Assembly: GCA_014377055.1 (NCBI GenBank)
Contig: JACMQJ010000740.1
Location: 1-5,262, forward strand
Direction of reading: 5' to 3'
DNA from: Candidatus Sericytochromatia bacterium
GTDB taxonomy: Bacteria; Cyanobacteriota; Sericytochromatia; UBA7694; JACMQJ01
Length of the DNA: 5,262 nt
Below the pieces are notes generated by a model. The model was not told the DNA's origin. It did not search any database and saw nothing but the letters and a program-made list of their open reading frames with translations. How positions within the stretch are numbered: position 1 is the first letter of the stretch; each line of letters begins with the position of its first letter. The position numbers were made by a program, and so were the translations under genes. Positions 1 through 4,957 of this stretch are shown in pieces.

Positions 1-731
1 AGACTTACATTAAGATTACTCGCAATAGTTTCAATAAAAGACGTGCTACCAATAGGTATACTTCTTGAAAACTTTGGTACACCATTTTGCAAAACATTAA
101 TATCTGTTGTTTCACCTCTGATCAAAACCAAAACTACAGGCTCACCATTACCAATAGAAGATCCATTAGATGATAAAGCTCTAGCAACAGCAAAAGATGC
201 AACATCTATACCAACCAGCTTTAGACCAGCAATAATAAAGGTTTCTACATAAGAGTTAATAAACTGCTTTTGGGCAGCGACAAGTAAAACTTCTACTTTG
301 GTAATTCCGTCATCTTCAATTTCTTCAAGTACTTGAAAATCTATATTTACATCTTCAATAGGAAATGGGATATATCTTTCGGCTTCATGCAAAACAACTT
401 CTTTTAATTCTTTGGCTGACATCGAAGGAAACTGTATGGTTCTGATAATTACAGCTTGTCCTGAAACTGTAGTGATTGCTTTAGTAGCTGTTATTTCATT
501 TTTTTCTATAAGCTCTTGAATAACTTGAGCGATACTGCCTGTATCAATTATTTCACCATCTCTTATCGCATTTTGTGGTGTGCTGGCAATAGCAATTTTA
601 TCGATTTCCATGCCTGTTTTGGTTTTTTTTAGCAATGAAATTATAATAGACTCGTTTGTGATGTCTATTCCTAATATCGGCTCCGAGCTTTTCTTGCCCG
701 TTAATTTTTCCAGCACGCTTTTAATATTCAT
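1..731 (-). CDS. pilM: Type IV pilus assembly protein PilM (N-terminal 243 residues; 3' end outside the window)
   Basis: PilM is the cytoplasmic actin-like ATPase-fold protein of type IV pili. It binds the N-terminal tail of PilN and links the inner-membrane PilN/PilO complex to the pilus motor. The visible frame runs from ATG at 731 to base 1 with no stop. It shows the family landmarks in order: GIDI at residues 21-24 (phosphate-1 strand), AIRDGEIID at 55-63, QFPSM at 100-104, EAERYIPFPIEDV at 117-129, VLLVAAQK at 148-155, AGLKLVGIDV at 169-178 and RSIPIGS at 223-229. Full-length members have about 350 residues, so roughly a third is missing. The usual DIG of the phosphate-2 motif reads Leu-Ile-Arg here (residues 203-205). 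It starts 21 bp after the prepilin peptidase stop, so co-transcription is likely; the only SD-like bases (TAGG) are too far from the ATG to be convincing. Family assignment is firm, the symbol slightly less so. Confidence 0.92.
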   Translation of the reverse strand, partial: MNIKSVLEKLTGKKSSEPILGIDITNESIIISLLKKTKTGMEIDKIAIASTPQNAIRDGEIIDTGSIAQVIQELIEKNEITATKAITTVSGQAVIIRTIQFPSMSAKELKEVVLHEAERYIPFPIEDVNIDFQVLEEIEDDGITKVEVLLVAAQKQFINSYVETFIIAGLKLVGIDVASFAVARALSSNGSSIGNGEPVVLVLIRGETTDINVLQNGVPKFSRSIPIGSTSFIETIASNLNVS

Positions 732-752
732 AATTTAAAATATATACCTAGA

Positions 753-1520
753 CTATAAAAATTTACTTATATACCAAGTCACCAAATAATTTTTTGTTAA
801 AAGCGTTATTAATGCAGCTAACGTCAGAGAAGGACCAAAAGGAAAATGTTCACTTTTACCTTTTTTCAGTAAAAGCATTATACCTATAACTGAACCTAAA
901 AAAAAGCTTATCATTAAACTTCCTATTAAATCATTTAAACCTAGCCAAGCTCCAATTAATGCAACCAAGGTCACATCACCCATTCCCATTCCTTCTTTTT
1001 TCATTACCAGTAGGCTTATCTTAGCAATTAGATAAAATAAGACAGTACCAATTATAGATCCAAGAACGGATTGTTGCAGATTATTGTTAATATAACTATA
1101 AATAAATCCAACAGCAATACCTGGATAAGTAAGGCTATTAAAAATAAGCATAAAATCAATGTCAATCCACGTTATAACTACTAATAGACATACAAAGTAT
1201 GCTAAGAACATCCACTGCCAACCAATACCAAAAACCGCATAGGTTAATAAAAATAATATTCCAGTCAGAAGCTCAACAGCTGGGTATCTGAAATGAATAG
1301 GATTTTTGCAATACCTACACTTTCCTCCAAGTAATAACCAACTTAAAACAGGTAGATTATCATACCATGCTATTACGTTATTACAACTTGGGCATTTAGA
1401 ACCTGGGTATACAATAGATTTTTCTCTTGGTAAACGATATATAACAACGTTTAAAAAGCTACCTAATAAACTTCCAGTGGCTAAAACTATAATACTTTTA
1501 AATAAATCTGTTTCTATCAC
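753..1520 (-). CDS. pilD: Prepilin peptidase / N-methyltransferase (A24 aspartic protease)
   Basis: This inner-membrane enzyme cleaves the leader peptide of type IV prepilins (and pseudopilins) and N-methylates the new first residue. The 255-residue protein has the full family architecture. It begins with a first membrane helix and GSFLNVVIYRLP (20-31). The cytoplasmic zinc-type domain follows, with CPSC (43-46) and CRYC (68-71). After that come several hydrophobic helices carrying the two catalytic aspartates: Asp120 in TWIDID and Asp182 in GMGMGD (177-182). A late FPFGP motif is at 226-230. Length is normal for the family. The start is GTG at 1520. The next upstream in-frame stop is TAG nine codons before it, with no ATG, GTG or TTG between, so the start is well fixed although the ribosome site is weak (AAAG). 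pilM follows after 21 bp. It could also serve a type II secretion or competence system, but the pilM neighbour favours type IV pili. Confidence 0.96.
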   Translation of the reverse strand: MIETDLFKSIIVLATGSLLGSFLNVVIYRLPREKSIVYPGSKCPSCNNVIAWYDNLPVLSWLLLGGKCRYCKNPIHFRYPAVELLTGILFLLTYAVFGIGWQWMFLAYFVCLLVVITWIDIDFMLIFNSLTYPGIAVGFIYSYINNNLQQSVLGSIIGTVLFYLIAKISLLVMKKEGMGMGDVTLVALIGAWLGLNDLIGSLMISFFLGSVIGIMLLLKKGKSEHFPFGPSLTLAALITLLTKNYLVTWYISKFL

Positions 1521-1593
1521 AAAATCTTTACTTGTTAAAACTGAGTACTATTTTTAAGTTATTTCATAATACATTTATTATGTTATTTTTAGC

Positions 1594-1607
1594 TGTGATT
1601 GTTCACA
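1594..1607. promoter_or_regulatory. Palindrome TGTGA-N4-TCACA upstream of pilD (possible operator)
   Basis: The perfect inverted repeat TGTGA/TCACA has a 4-base centre. It lies in the spacer between the sugar transferase and pilD, 74 bp upstream of the pilD start and just downstream of a TATAAT on the same strand. Half-sites resemble those of CRP/FNR-family regulators, but CRP sites have a 6-base centre. The 4-base centre matches FNR-type geometry, whose half-site would be TTGAT. A second, offset inverted repeat CTGTG/CACAG (1593-1597 and 1608-1612) overlaps it. No regulator is known, so the function is inferred only from position and symmetry. Confidence 0.25.
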
Positions 1608-1617
1608 CACAGAAAAT

Positions 1618-1623
1618 ATTATA
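1618..1623 (-). promoter_or_regulatory. Possible -10 box for the pilD-pilM transcript
   Basis: A perfect TATAAT lies on the minus strand. It would place the transcription start near 1611 and give a pilD leader of about 90 nt. No good -35 hexamer is seen 16-19 bp upstream (AATATG at a 17-bp spacing), so it would need an activator or another sigma factor. Alternatively it is a chance match in AT-rich DNA. Confidence 0.3.
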
Positions 1624-1762
1624 AAACTTTAACAGTACAACATATTATTTTTTGTCCTTAGTAGTTGGACTTTTTTTAATTAAAATACAATCATAAGAAC
1701 ATTTTTATATTCTATCACTAATCTGGTAAATTAACAGTAAAATAACATTTTGTAAATACAAA

Positions 1763-2329
1763 TTAATTAATCCCTTTTGATGAGATTAAAACAGGAAATG
1801 TTAAAATAAATATTTTTAAGTCTAACATAAAAGATATTCTTTCGGTGTATTCCAAATCATAAATAGATTTTTGTTCAATAGTTAATTCATCTCTTCCATG
1901 AATTTGAGCCCAACCAGTAATACCTGGTCTAACTTTAAAAACGCCTCTTTGTATGTCATTATAAGTCTTGACAATAACAGGGACTTCAGGGCGAGGTCCA
2001 ACAAGACTCATCTCACCTCTAAAAATATTAATTAATTGTGGTAATTCATCAATACTTGAATGTCTCAAAAACTTACCTAGCTTAGTTATTCTAGGATCAT
2101 TACTTTGAGTTAAAACTGATCCTAGTTTGTCAGCATTAACAATCATTGTTCTAAATTTGAAGATTTTGAAATTAATTTGATCTTTACCAACTCTATCTTG
2201 TAAAAATAATATTGGACCAGGATCAAATATTTTTATTAGTAGGCTAACGAATAATAAAAATGGTGATAGTACTATCAACATAAAAAGGCTAAAGACTTTA
2301 TCAAGAACAAACTTTGTAAGTGTATACAT
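1763..2329 (-). CDS. Short monotopic sugar-phosphate transferase (polyprenyl-phosphate phosphoglycosyl transferase)
   Basis: This family moves a sugar-1-phosphate from a nucleotide sugar to polyprenyl phosphate at the cytoplasmic face of the inner membrane, the first step of O-antigen, capsule, exopolysaccharide or protein-glycan synthesis. The 188-residue protein is the minimal catalytic form (PglC/WecP-like size), without the large N-terminal membrane domain of WbaP. It shows an N-terminal hydrophobic helix (about 11-33) broken by Ser22-Pro23, as in the re-entrant membrane helix of PglC. DPGPILFLQDRVG (36-48), FKFRTM (57-62), catalytic Asp94-Glu95 in SIDELPQLIN, SLVGPRPE (108-115) and RPGITGWAQIHGRD (134-147) follow. 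Start is ATG at 2329. A longer frame reaches a TTG at 2413, but those 28 codons lie in tRNA-Gly and its trailer, and the family homology begins at YTLTKFVLDK. The SD is weak. The sugar substrate cannot be read from the sequence. Confidence 0.93.
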   Translation of the reverse strand: MYTLTKFVLDKVFSLFMLIVLSPFLLFVSLLIKIFDPGPILFLQDRVGKDQINFKIFKFRTMIVNADKLGSVLTQSNDPRITKLGKFLRHSSIDELPQLINIFRGEMSLVGPRPEVPVIVKTYNDIQRGVFKVRPGITGWAQIHGRDELTIEQKSIYDLEYTERISFMLDLKIFILTFPVLISSKGIN

Positions 2330-2371
2330 ATTTATTTGAATTTTAAGATTGAATTGAATATTAAACGAAAA

Positions 2372-2443
2372 AGCGGGAGACGAGATTCGAACTCGCGACA
2401 ACTTGCTTGGCAAGCAAGAACTCTACCACTGAGTTACTCCCGC
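2372..2443 (-). tRNA. tRNA-Gly (anticodon GCC)
   Basis: A complete 72-nt cloverleaf is present. The acceptor stem GCGGGAG/CTCCCGC is perfect. The D-stem is ACTC/GAGT, the anticodon stem CTTGC/GCAAG encloses loop TTGCCAA with anticodon GCC (2409-2411), and the T-stem GCGAG/CTCGT encloses TTCGAAT. The discriminator is U, as usual for bacterial tRNA-Gly. It decodes GGU and GGC. The 3' CCA is not encoded (TTT follows), so a CCA-adding enzyme must supply it. It lies 42 bp upstream of the sugar transferase start on the same strand with no hairpin terminator between, so read-through into that gene is plausible. Confidence 0.98.
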
Positions 2444-2465
2444 ATGTTTTATTTAACACTCATTA

Positions 2466-2494
2466 TTTATAAACCGTCTTGATGGTTTTGTCAA
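2466..2494 (-). promoter_or_regulatory. Near-consensus sigma-70 promoter for tRNA-Gly
   Basis: On the minus strand, a perfect -35 TTGACA (2489-2494) and a -10 TATAAA (2466-2471, 5 of 6 matches) are separated by exactly 17 bp. The predicted transcription start is near 2459, giving a leader of about 16 nt before tRNA-Gly at 2443. It lies in the gap between the two tRNA genes, so tRNA-Gly, and possibly the sugar transferase, can be transcribed independently of tRNA-Leu. Confidence 0.8.
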
Positions 2495-2506
2495 GCTTTT
2501 AAGTAA

Positions 2507-2589
2507 TGGGCGAAAAGAGACTCGAACTCTTACACCTTTTGGGTACTAGATCCTAAGTCTAGCGCGTCTGCCAATTCCGCCACACGCCC
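2507..2589 (-). tRNA. tRNA-Leu (anticodon UAG)
   Basis: This is an 83-nt class II tRNA. The anticodon stem CTAGA/TCTAG encloses loop CTTAGGA with anticodon TAG (2553-2555), reading CUA and probably other CUN codons. The D-loop contains GG, and a long variable arm (ACC/GGT stem) follows. The T-stem AAGAG/CTCTT encloses TTCGAGT, and the discriminator is A, as expected for leucine. In the acceptor stem GGGCGTG pairs with TTCGCCC for five strong pairs, followed by a U-U mismatch (positions 6 and 67) and a G-U pair (7 and 66). CCA is not encoded (TTA follows). Confidence 0.96.
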
Positions 2590-2628
2590 ACAAGATTAAA
2601 AATTAACTCATTACAGTTTATCTAAAAG

Positions 2629-2658
2629 ATAGTAACACAGTAAATACAATTTTGTCTG
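2629..2658 (-). promoter_or_regulatory. Possible promoter for tRNA-Leu
   Basis: On the minus strand, an extended -10 TG-T-TACTAT (TACTAT at 2629-2634) sits 18 bp downstream of CAGACA (2653-2658, 4 of 6 matches to TTGACA). The predicted start is near 2622, about 33 nt before tRNA-Leu. It is weaker than the tRNA-Gly promoter but is the best candidate in the divergent region. Confidence 0.4.
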
Positions 2659-2732
2659 AAAATAAAATTATAGAAATGTAAACATTATTTTAAAATACAT
2701 TTTAATCCTATAGTAAATTTTTGTAAATATTG

Positions 2733-2759
2733 TTAGCACTCTATAGACATGAGTGCTAA
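2733..2759. promoter_or_regulatory. CIRCE operator 1 (HrcA binding site), perfect match
   Basis: The arms TTAGCACTC (2733-2741) and GAGTGCTAA (2751-2759) are separated by 9 bases and match the CIRCE consensus exactly. CIRCE is the operator of the heat-shock repressor HrcA and typically stands before groESL or dnaK operons. Here its 9-base spacer carries the -35 hexamer of the predicted groES promoter, so bound HrcA would block RNA polymerase directly. Confidence 0.98.
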
Positions 2760-2772
2760 ATCTATTTAAAAT
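2744..2772 (+). promoter_or_regulatory. Sigma-70 type promoter of groES-groEL
   Basis: The -35 TAGACA (2744-2749, 5 of 6 matches) and the -10 TAAAAT (2767-2772, 5 of 6) are separated by exactly 17 bp. The predicted start is near 2779, giving a leader of about 74 nt. The -35 lies in the spacer of CIRCE 1 and the start site abuts CIRCE 2, which is the arrangement expected for an HrcA-repressed vegetative promoter. An alternative, TTGTAA (2721-2726) with TATAGA (2742-2747), has only a 15-bp spacing and is less likely. Confidence 0.72.
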
Positions 2773-2780
2773 TCTTATTG

Positions 2781-2807
2781 TTAGCAATCAATTTGATTGA
2801 GTGCTAA
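2781..2807. promoter_or_regulatory. CIRCE operator 2 (HrcA binding site), one mismatch
   Basis: The arms TTAGCAATC (2781-2789) and GAGTGCTAA (2799-2807) flank a 9-base spacer. Only the seventh base of the left arm departs from consensus (A for C). The centre-to-centre distance from CIRCE 1 is 48 bp. It begins about 2 bases after the predicted transcription start, so it can be both a DNA operator and a hairpin at the 5' end of the groE mRNA. It also contains an offset palindrome CAATCAA-T-TTGATTG (2785-2799). Confidence 0.93.
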
Positions 2808-2852
2808 TAGTTTAAAAGTAAATTTAATTATTTAATTTCAGGAGGATAAAAA

Positions 2853-3161
2853 ATGTCTACAGTAACATCAGCTAAACTAAAACCTTTAGCAGACAAAGTA
2901 GTTGTTAAAATTTTAGATAGCGAAGAAAAAACCAAAGGTGGAATCTTTCTACCTGATACAGCAAAAGAAAAACCTCAGCAAGCAAAAGTTATTGCTGTTG
3001 GACCAGGAAAAACTTTAGATGATGGCAAAAAATCACCTTTAGATGTAAAAGAAGGTGACATTGTACTTTTTGCTAAATATTCTGGAACCGAAGTTAAAAT
3101 TGACGGTGTTGAATACTTAGTTATAAGTGAAAAAGATATTTTAGCTGTAGTAGAAGCTTAA
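2853..3161 (+). CDS. groES: Co-chaperonin GroES (Hsp10)
   Basis: GroES forms the heptameric lid of the GroEL chamber in the cytoplasm and drives the ATP-dependent folding cycle. The 102-residue protein covers the whole family. It has the N-terminal strand LKPLADKVVVK (9-19) and the mobile loop (about 24-41) with the GroEL-contacting tripeptide Ile31-Phe32-Leu33 in GGIFLPDTAKEKPQ. The roof loop follows AVGPGK (48-53), and the C-terminal GDIVLFAKYSGTEVKIDG and EYLVISEKDILAVV strands close the barrel. The ATG at 2853 is fixed by a strong ribosome site AGGAGG (2840-2845), 7 bases away. groEL starts 23 bp after its stop. The two CIRCE sites upstream indicate HrcA control. The mobile-loop sequence most resembles cyanobacterial GroES (inference). 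Confidence 0.99.
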   Translation: MSTVTSAKLKPLADKVVVKILDSEEKTKGGIFLPDTAKEKPQQAKVIAVGPGKTLDDGKKSPLDVKEGDIVLFAKYSGTEVKIDGVEYLVISEKDILAVVEA

Positions 3162-3184
3162 TTTTTAGGAGATAATTAAAAAAA

Positions 3185-4834
3185 ATGGCAAAGCAAATTA
3201 TATTTGATGAGCAAGCAAGAAGAGCATTAGAACGTGGTGTTAACGCTGTAGCAGATACAGTAAAAATAACACTAGGACCAAAAGGTCGTAATGTAGTTTT
3301 AGAAAAAAAATTTGGTGCACCACAAATCGTTAATGATGGTGTTACAATCGCTAAAGAAATTGAGTTAGAAGATCCAGTAGAAAATGTTGGTGCTCAATTA
3401 GTTAAAGAAGTAGCAAGCAAAACCAATGATGTTGCTGGTGATGGTACAACAACCTCAGCTATCCTTGCACAAGCAATGGTTCGTGAAGGTCTAAAAAATG
3501 TTGTTGCTGGTGCTAATCCTATCCTTGTTAAAAAAGGTATTGAAAAAGCTGTAACTATCTGTGTTGATCTAATCAAAACGATTGCAAAACCAGTAGAAGG
3601 TAGAGAATCAATTGCTCAAGTAGCTACAATTTCATCAGGTAATGATGAATATGTTGGTAATCTTATTGCTGACGCAATGGACAAAGTTGGAACTGATGGT
3701 GTTATCACTGTCGAAGAATCAAAATCAATGGGAACAAGCCTTGATGTAGTTGAAGGTATGCAGTTTGATAAAGGTTATGTATCACCATACATGGTTACAG
3801 ACGCAGAAAAAATGGAAGCTGTTGCTGACGAACCTTTATTACTTATCACTGACAAAAAATTAACTTCAATCGCTGATTTAGTACCAGCTCTTGAAAAAGT
3901 TGCAAAATCAGGTAGATCTTTAGTAATAATTGCTGAAGATATTGAAGGCGAAGCATTAGCTACTTTAGTTGTTAACAAATTAAGAGGAATTCTTAATGTA
4001 ATAGCTATCAAAGCTCCTGGTTTTGGTGATAGAAGAAAAGCTATGCTCGAAGATATTGCTATCCTTACCGGTGGTAAAGTAATCAGTGAAGATATTGGTC
4101 TTAAGCTTGAAAATGTAACTTTAGATATGTTTGGTACTGCAAGACAAGTTAAAGTTAATAAAGAAAAAACTACTATTGTTGCTGGTTCAGAAAATAAAGC
4201 AGAAGTAGAAAAAAGAATTGGTCAAATCAGAAGACAAATCGAAGAAACCGAATCAGAATTCGACAAAGAAAAACTTCAAGAAAGATTAGCAAAATTATCT
4301 GGTGGAGTTGCTGTTATCCAAGTTGGAGCTGCTACAGAAACTGAATTAAAAGATAAAAAGCTAAGAATCGAAGATGCTTTATCAGCAACTAAAGCTGCTG
4401 TTGAAGAAGGTATAGTACCTGGTGGTGGAACAACACTTCTTGCATTAATAGCTCCTCTTGAAGCTGCTGCTGACAAAGAAGACAATGCTGACATAAAAAC
4501 TGGTTTAAAAATAGTTGCAAAATCATTAGAATATCCTGCAAAACAGATCGCTCAAAATGCTGGTGTTGATGGTTCAATTATTGTTGACAAAGTTAGAAAC
4601 AGTGCTGCTGGTATCGGCTACAATGCTTTAACAAATGAATTTGTTGATATGCTTAAAGCTGGTATAGTTGACCCTGCTAAAGTAACTAGAGCTGCTTTAC
4701 AAAATGCTGCAAGTATTGCTGCAATGCTCTTAACAACCGAAGCTCTTATAGTTGAAAAAACTGAAAGAAAAGGCGGAATGTCTGGTGGCATGGGTGGCGG
4801 AATGGGTATGGACCCTGGAATGATGGGAATGTAG
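3185..4834 (+). CDS. groEL: Chaperonin GroEL (Hsp60)
   Basis: GroEL forms the double-ring ATP-driven folding chamber with GroES as lid. The 549-residue length is typical. Visible motifs are TLGPKGRNV (29-37), the ATP-binding Asp51 in NDGVTIAKEIE, GDGTTT (85-90, Asp86 equivalent to E. coli Asp87), the apical-domain stretch AIKAPGFGDRRK (274-285), catalytic Asp397 in RIEDALSATKAA (equivalent to E. coli Asp398), the family signature AAVEEGIVPGGG (404-415), and VDPAKVTR (495-502). The C-terminal tail is the flexible Gly-Gly-Met type (about 529-549) that projects into the chamber floor. The start is ATG at 3185 with AGGAGA at 3167-3172, a rather long 12-base spacing. It is co-transcribed with groES and followed by an intrinsic terminator. 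All key residues are intact and no second groEL is present in the window. Confidence 0.99.
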   Translation: MAKQIIFDEQARRALERGVNAVADTVKITLGPKGRNVVLEKKFGAPQIVNDGVTIAKEIELEDPVENVGAQLVKEVASKTNDVAGDGTTTSAILAQAMVREGLKNVVAGANPILVKKGIEKAVTICVDLIKTIAKPVEGRESIAQVATISSGNDEYVGNLIADAMDKVGTDGVITVEESKSMGTSLDVVEGMQFDKGYVSPYMVTDAEKMEAVADEPLLLITDKKLTSIADLVPALEKVAKSGRSLVIIAEDIEGEALATLVVNKLRGILNVIAIKAPGFGDRRKAMLEDIAILTGGKVISEDIGLKLENVTLDMFGTARQVKVNKEKTTIVAGSENKAEVEKRIGQIRRQIEETESEFDKEKLQERLAKLSGGVAVIQVGAATETELKDKKLRIEDALSATKAAVEEGIVPGGGTTLLALIAPLEAAADKEDNADIKTGLKIVAKSLEYPAKQIAQNAGVDGSIIVDKVRNSAAGIGYNALTNEFVDMLKAGIVDPAKVTRAALQNAASIAAMLLTTEALIVEKTERKGGMSGGMGGGMGMDPGMMGM

Positions 4835-4842
4835 TCCATTAA

Positions 4843-4860
4843 AATTTAAATAATTTAAAT
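4843..4860. repeat. Tandem 9-bp repeat (AATTTAAAT twice)
   Basis: Two perfect adjacent copies of the near-palindromic AATTTAAAT lie between the groEL stop and its terminator. In DNA this AT-rich such a repeat can arise by slippage, and no function is evident. Confidence 0.5.
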
Positions 4861-4866
4861 TTAATC

Positions 4867-4904
4867 AAAATAAATCCTTACTTAATGTAAGGATTTATTT
4901 TTTT
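4867..4904 (+). terminator. Rho-independent terminator of groES-groEL
   Basis: A perfect 15-bp stem (4867-4881 paired with 4887-4901; core ATAAATCCTTAC / GTAAGGATTTAT) with a 5-base loop TTAAT runs into a T tract ending at 4904. It lies 32 bp after the groEL stop. The stem is AU-rich but long and uninterrupted. The last stem bases are themselves T, so the single-stranded U tract is 3-7 nt depending on how far the stem closes. Confidence 0.9.
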
Positions 4905-4957
4905 GTACTATTATGTATAGATGTGCTTAGGTGAGATTTTAGCTATAGGATAAGAAA

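Noticed and set aside
43..252. 69-codon plus-strand frame
   Set aside because: It lies antisense within pilM, whose motifs are clear on the other strand; no ribosome site or recognisable protein.
1306..1557. 83-codon plus-strand frame
   Set aside because: It is antisense to the pilD N-terminus, with low-complexity AT-driven content and no family features.
1654..1677. Plus-strand hairpin GTCC/GGAC followed by seven T, resembling a terminator
   Set aside because: The stem is only 4 bp with a 9-base loop, and no plus-strand gene lies upstream. On the minus strand, where the genes are, no T run follows it.
1749..1762. TTTGTA-AA-TACAAA palindrome right after the sugar transferase stop, considered as its terminator
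   Set aside because: The stem is short and AT-only, with no continuous T tract on the minus strand. I see no convincing terminator for this gene.
2479..2496. CTTGA/TCAAG inverted repeat between the tRNA genes, considered as a tRNA-Leu terminator
   Set aside because: The stem is 5 bp with an 8-base loop and no T tract follows on the minus strand. The bases are better explained as the -35 and spacer of the tRNA-Gly promoter.
3394..4839. Five minus-strand frames (3394-3576, 3775-4011, 4276-4494, 4389-4577, 4618-4839)
   Set aside because: All are antisense shadows of groEL produced by its codon bias; GroEL is intact on the plus strand.
4905..4957. Possible promoter (TATAGA near 4916) for the gene at 4958
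   Set aside because: No acceptable -35 at proper spacing: the upstream bases belong to the terminator T tract, and similar hexamers are frequent in DNA this AT-rich.
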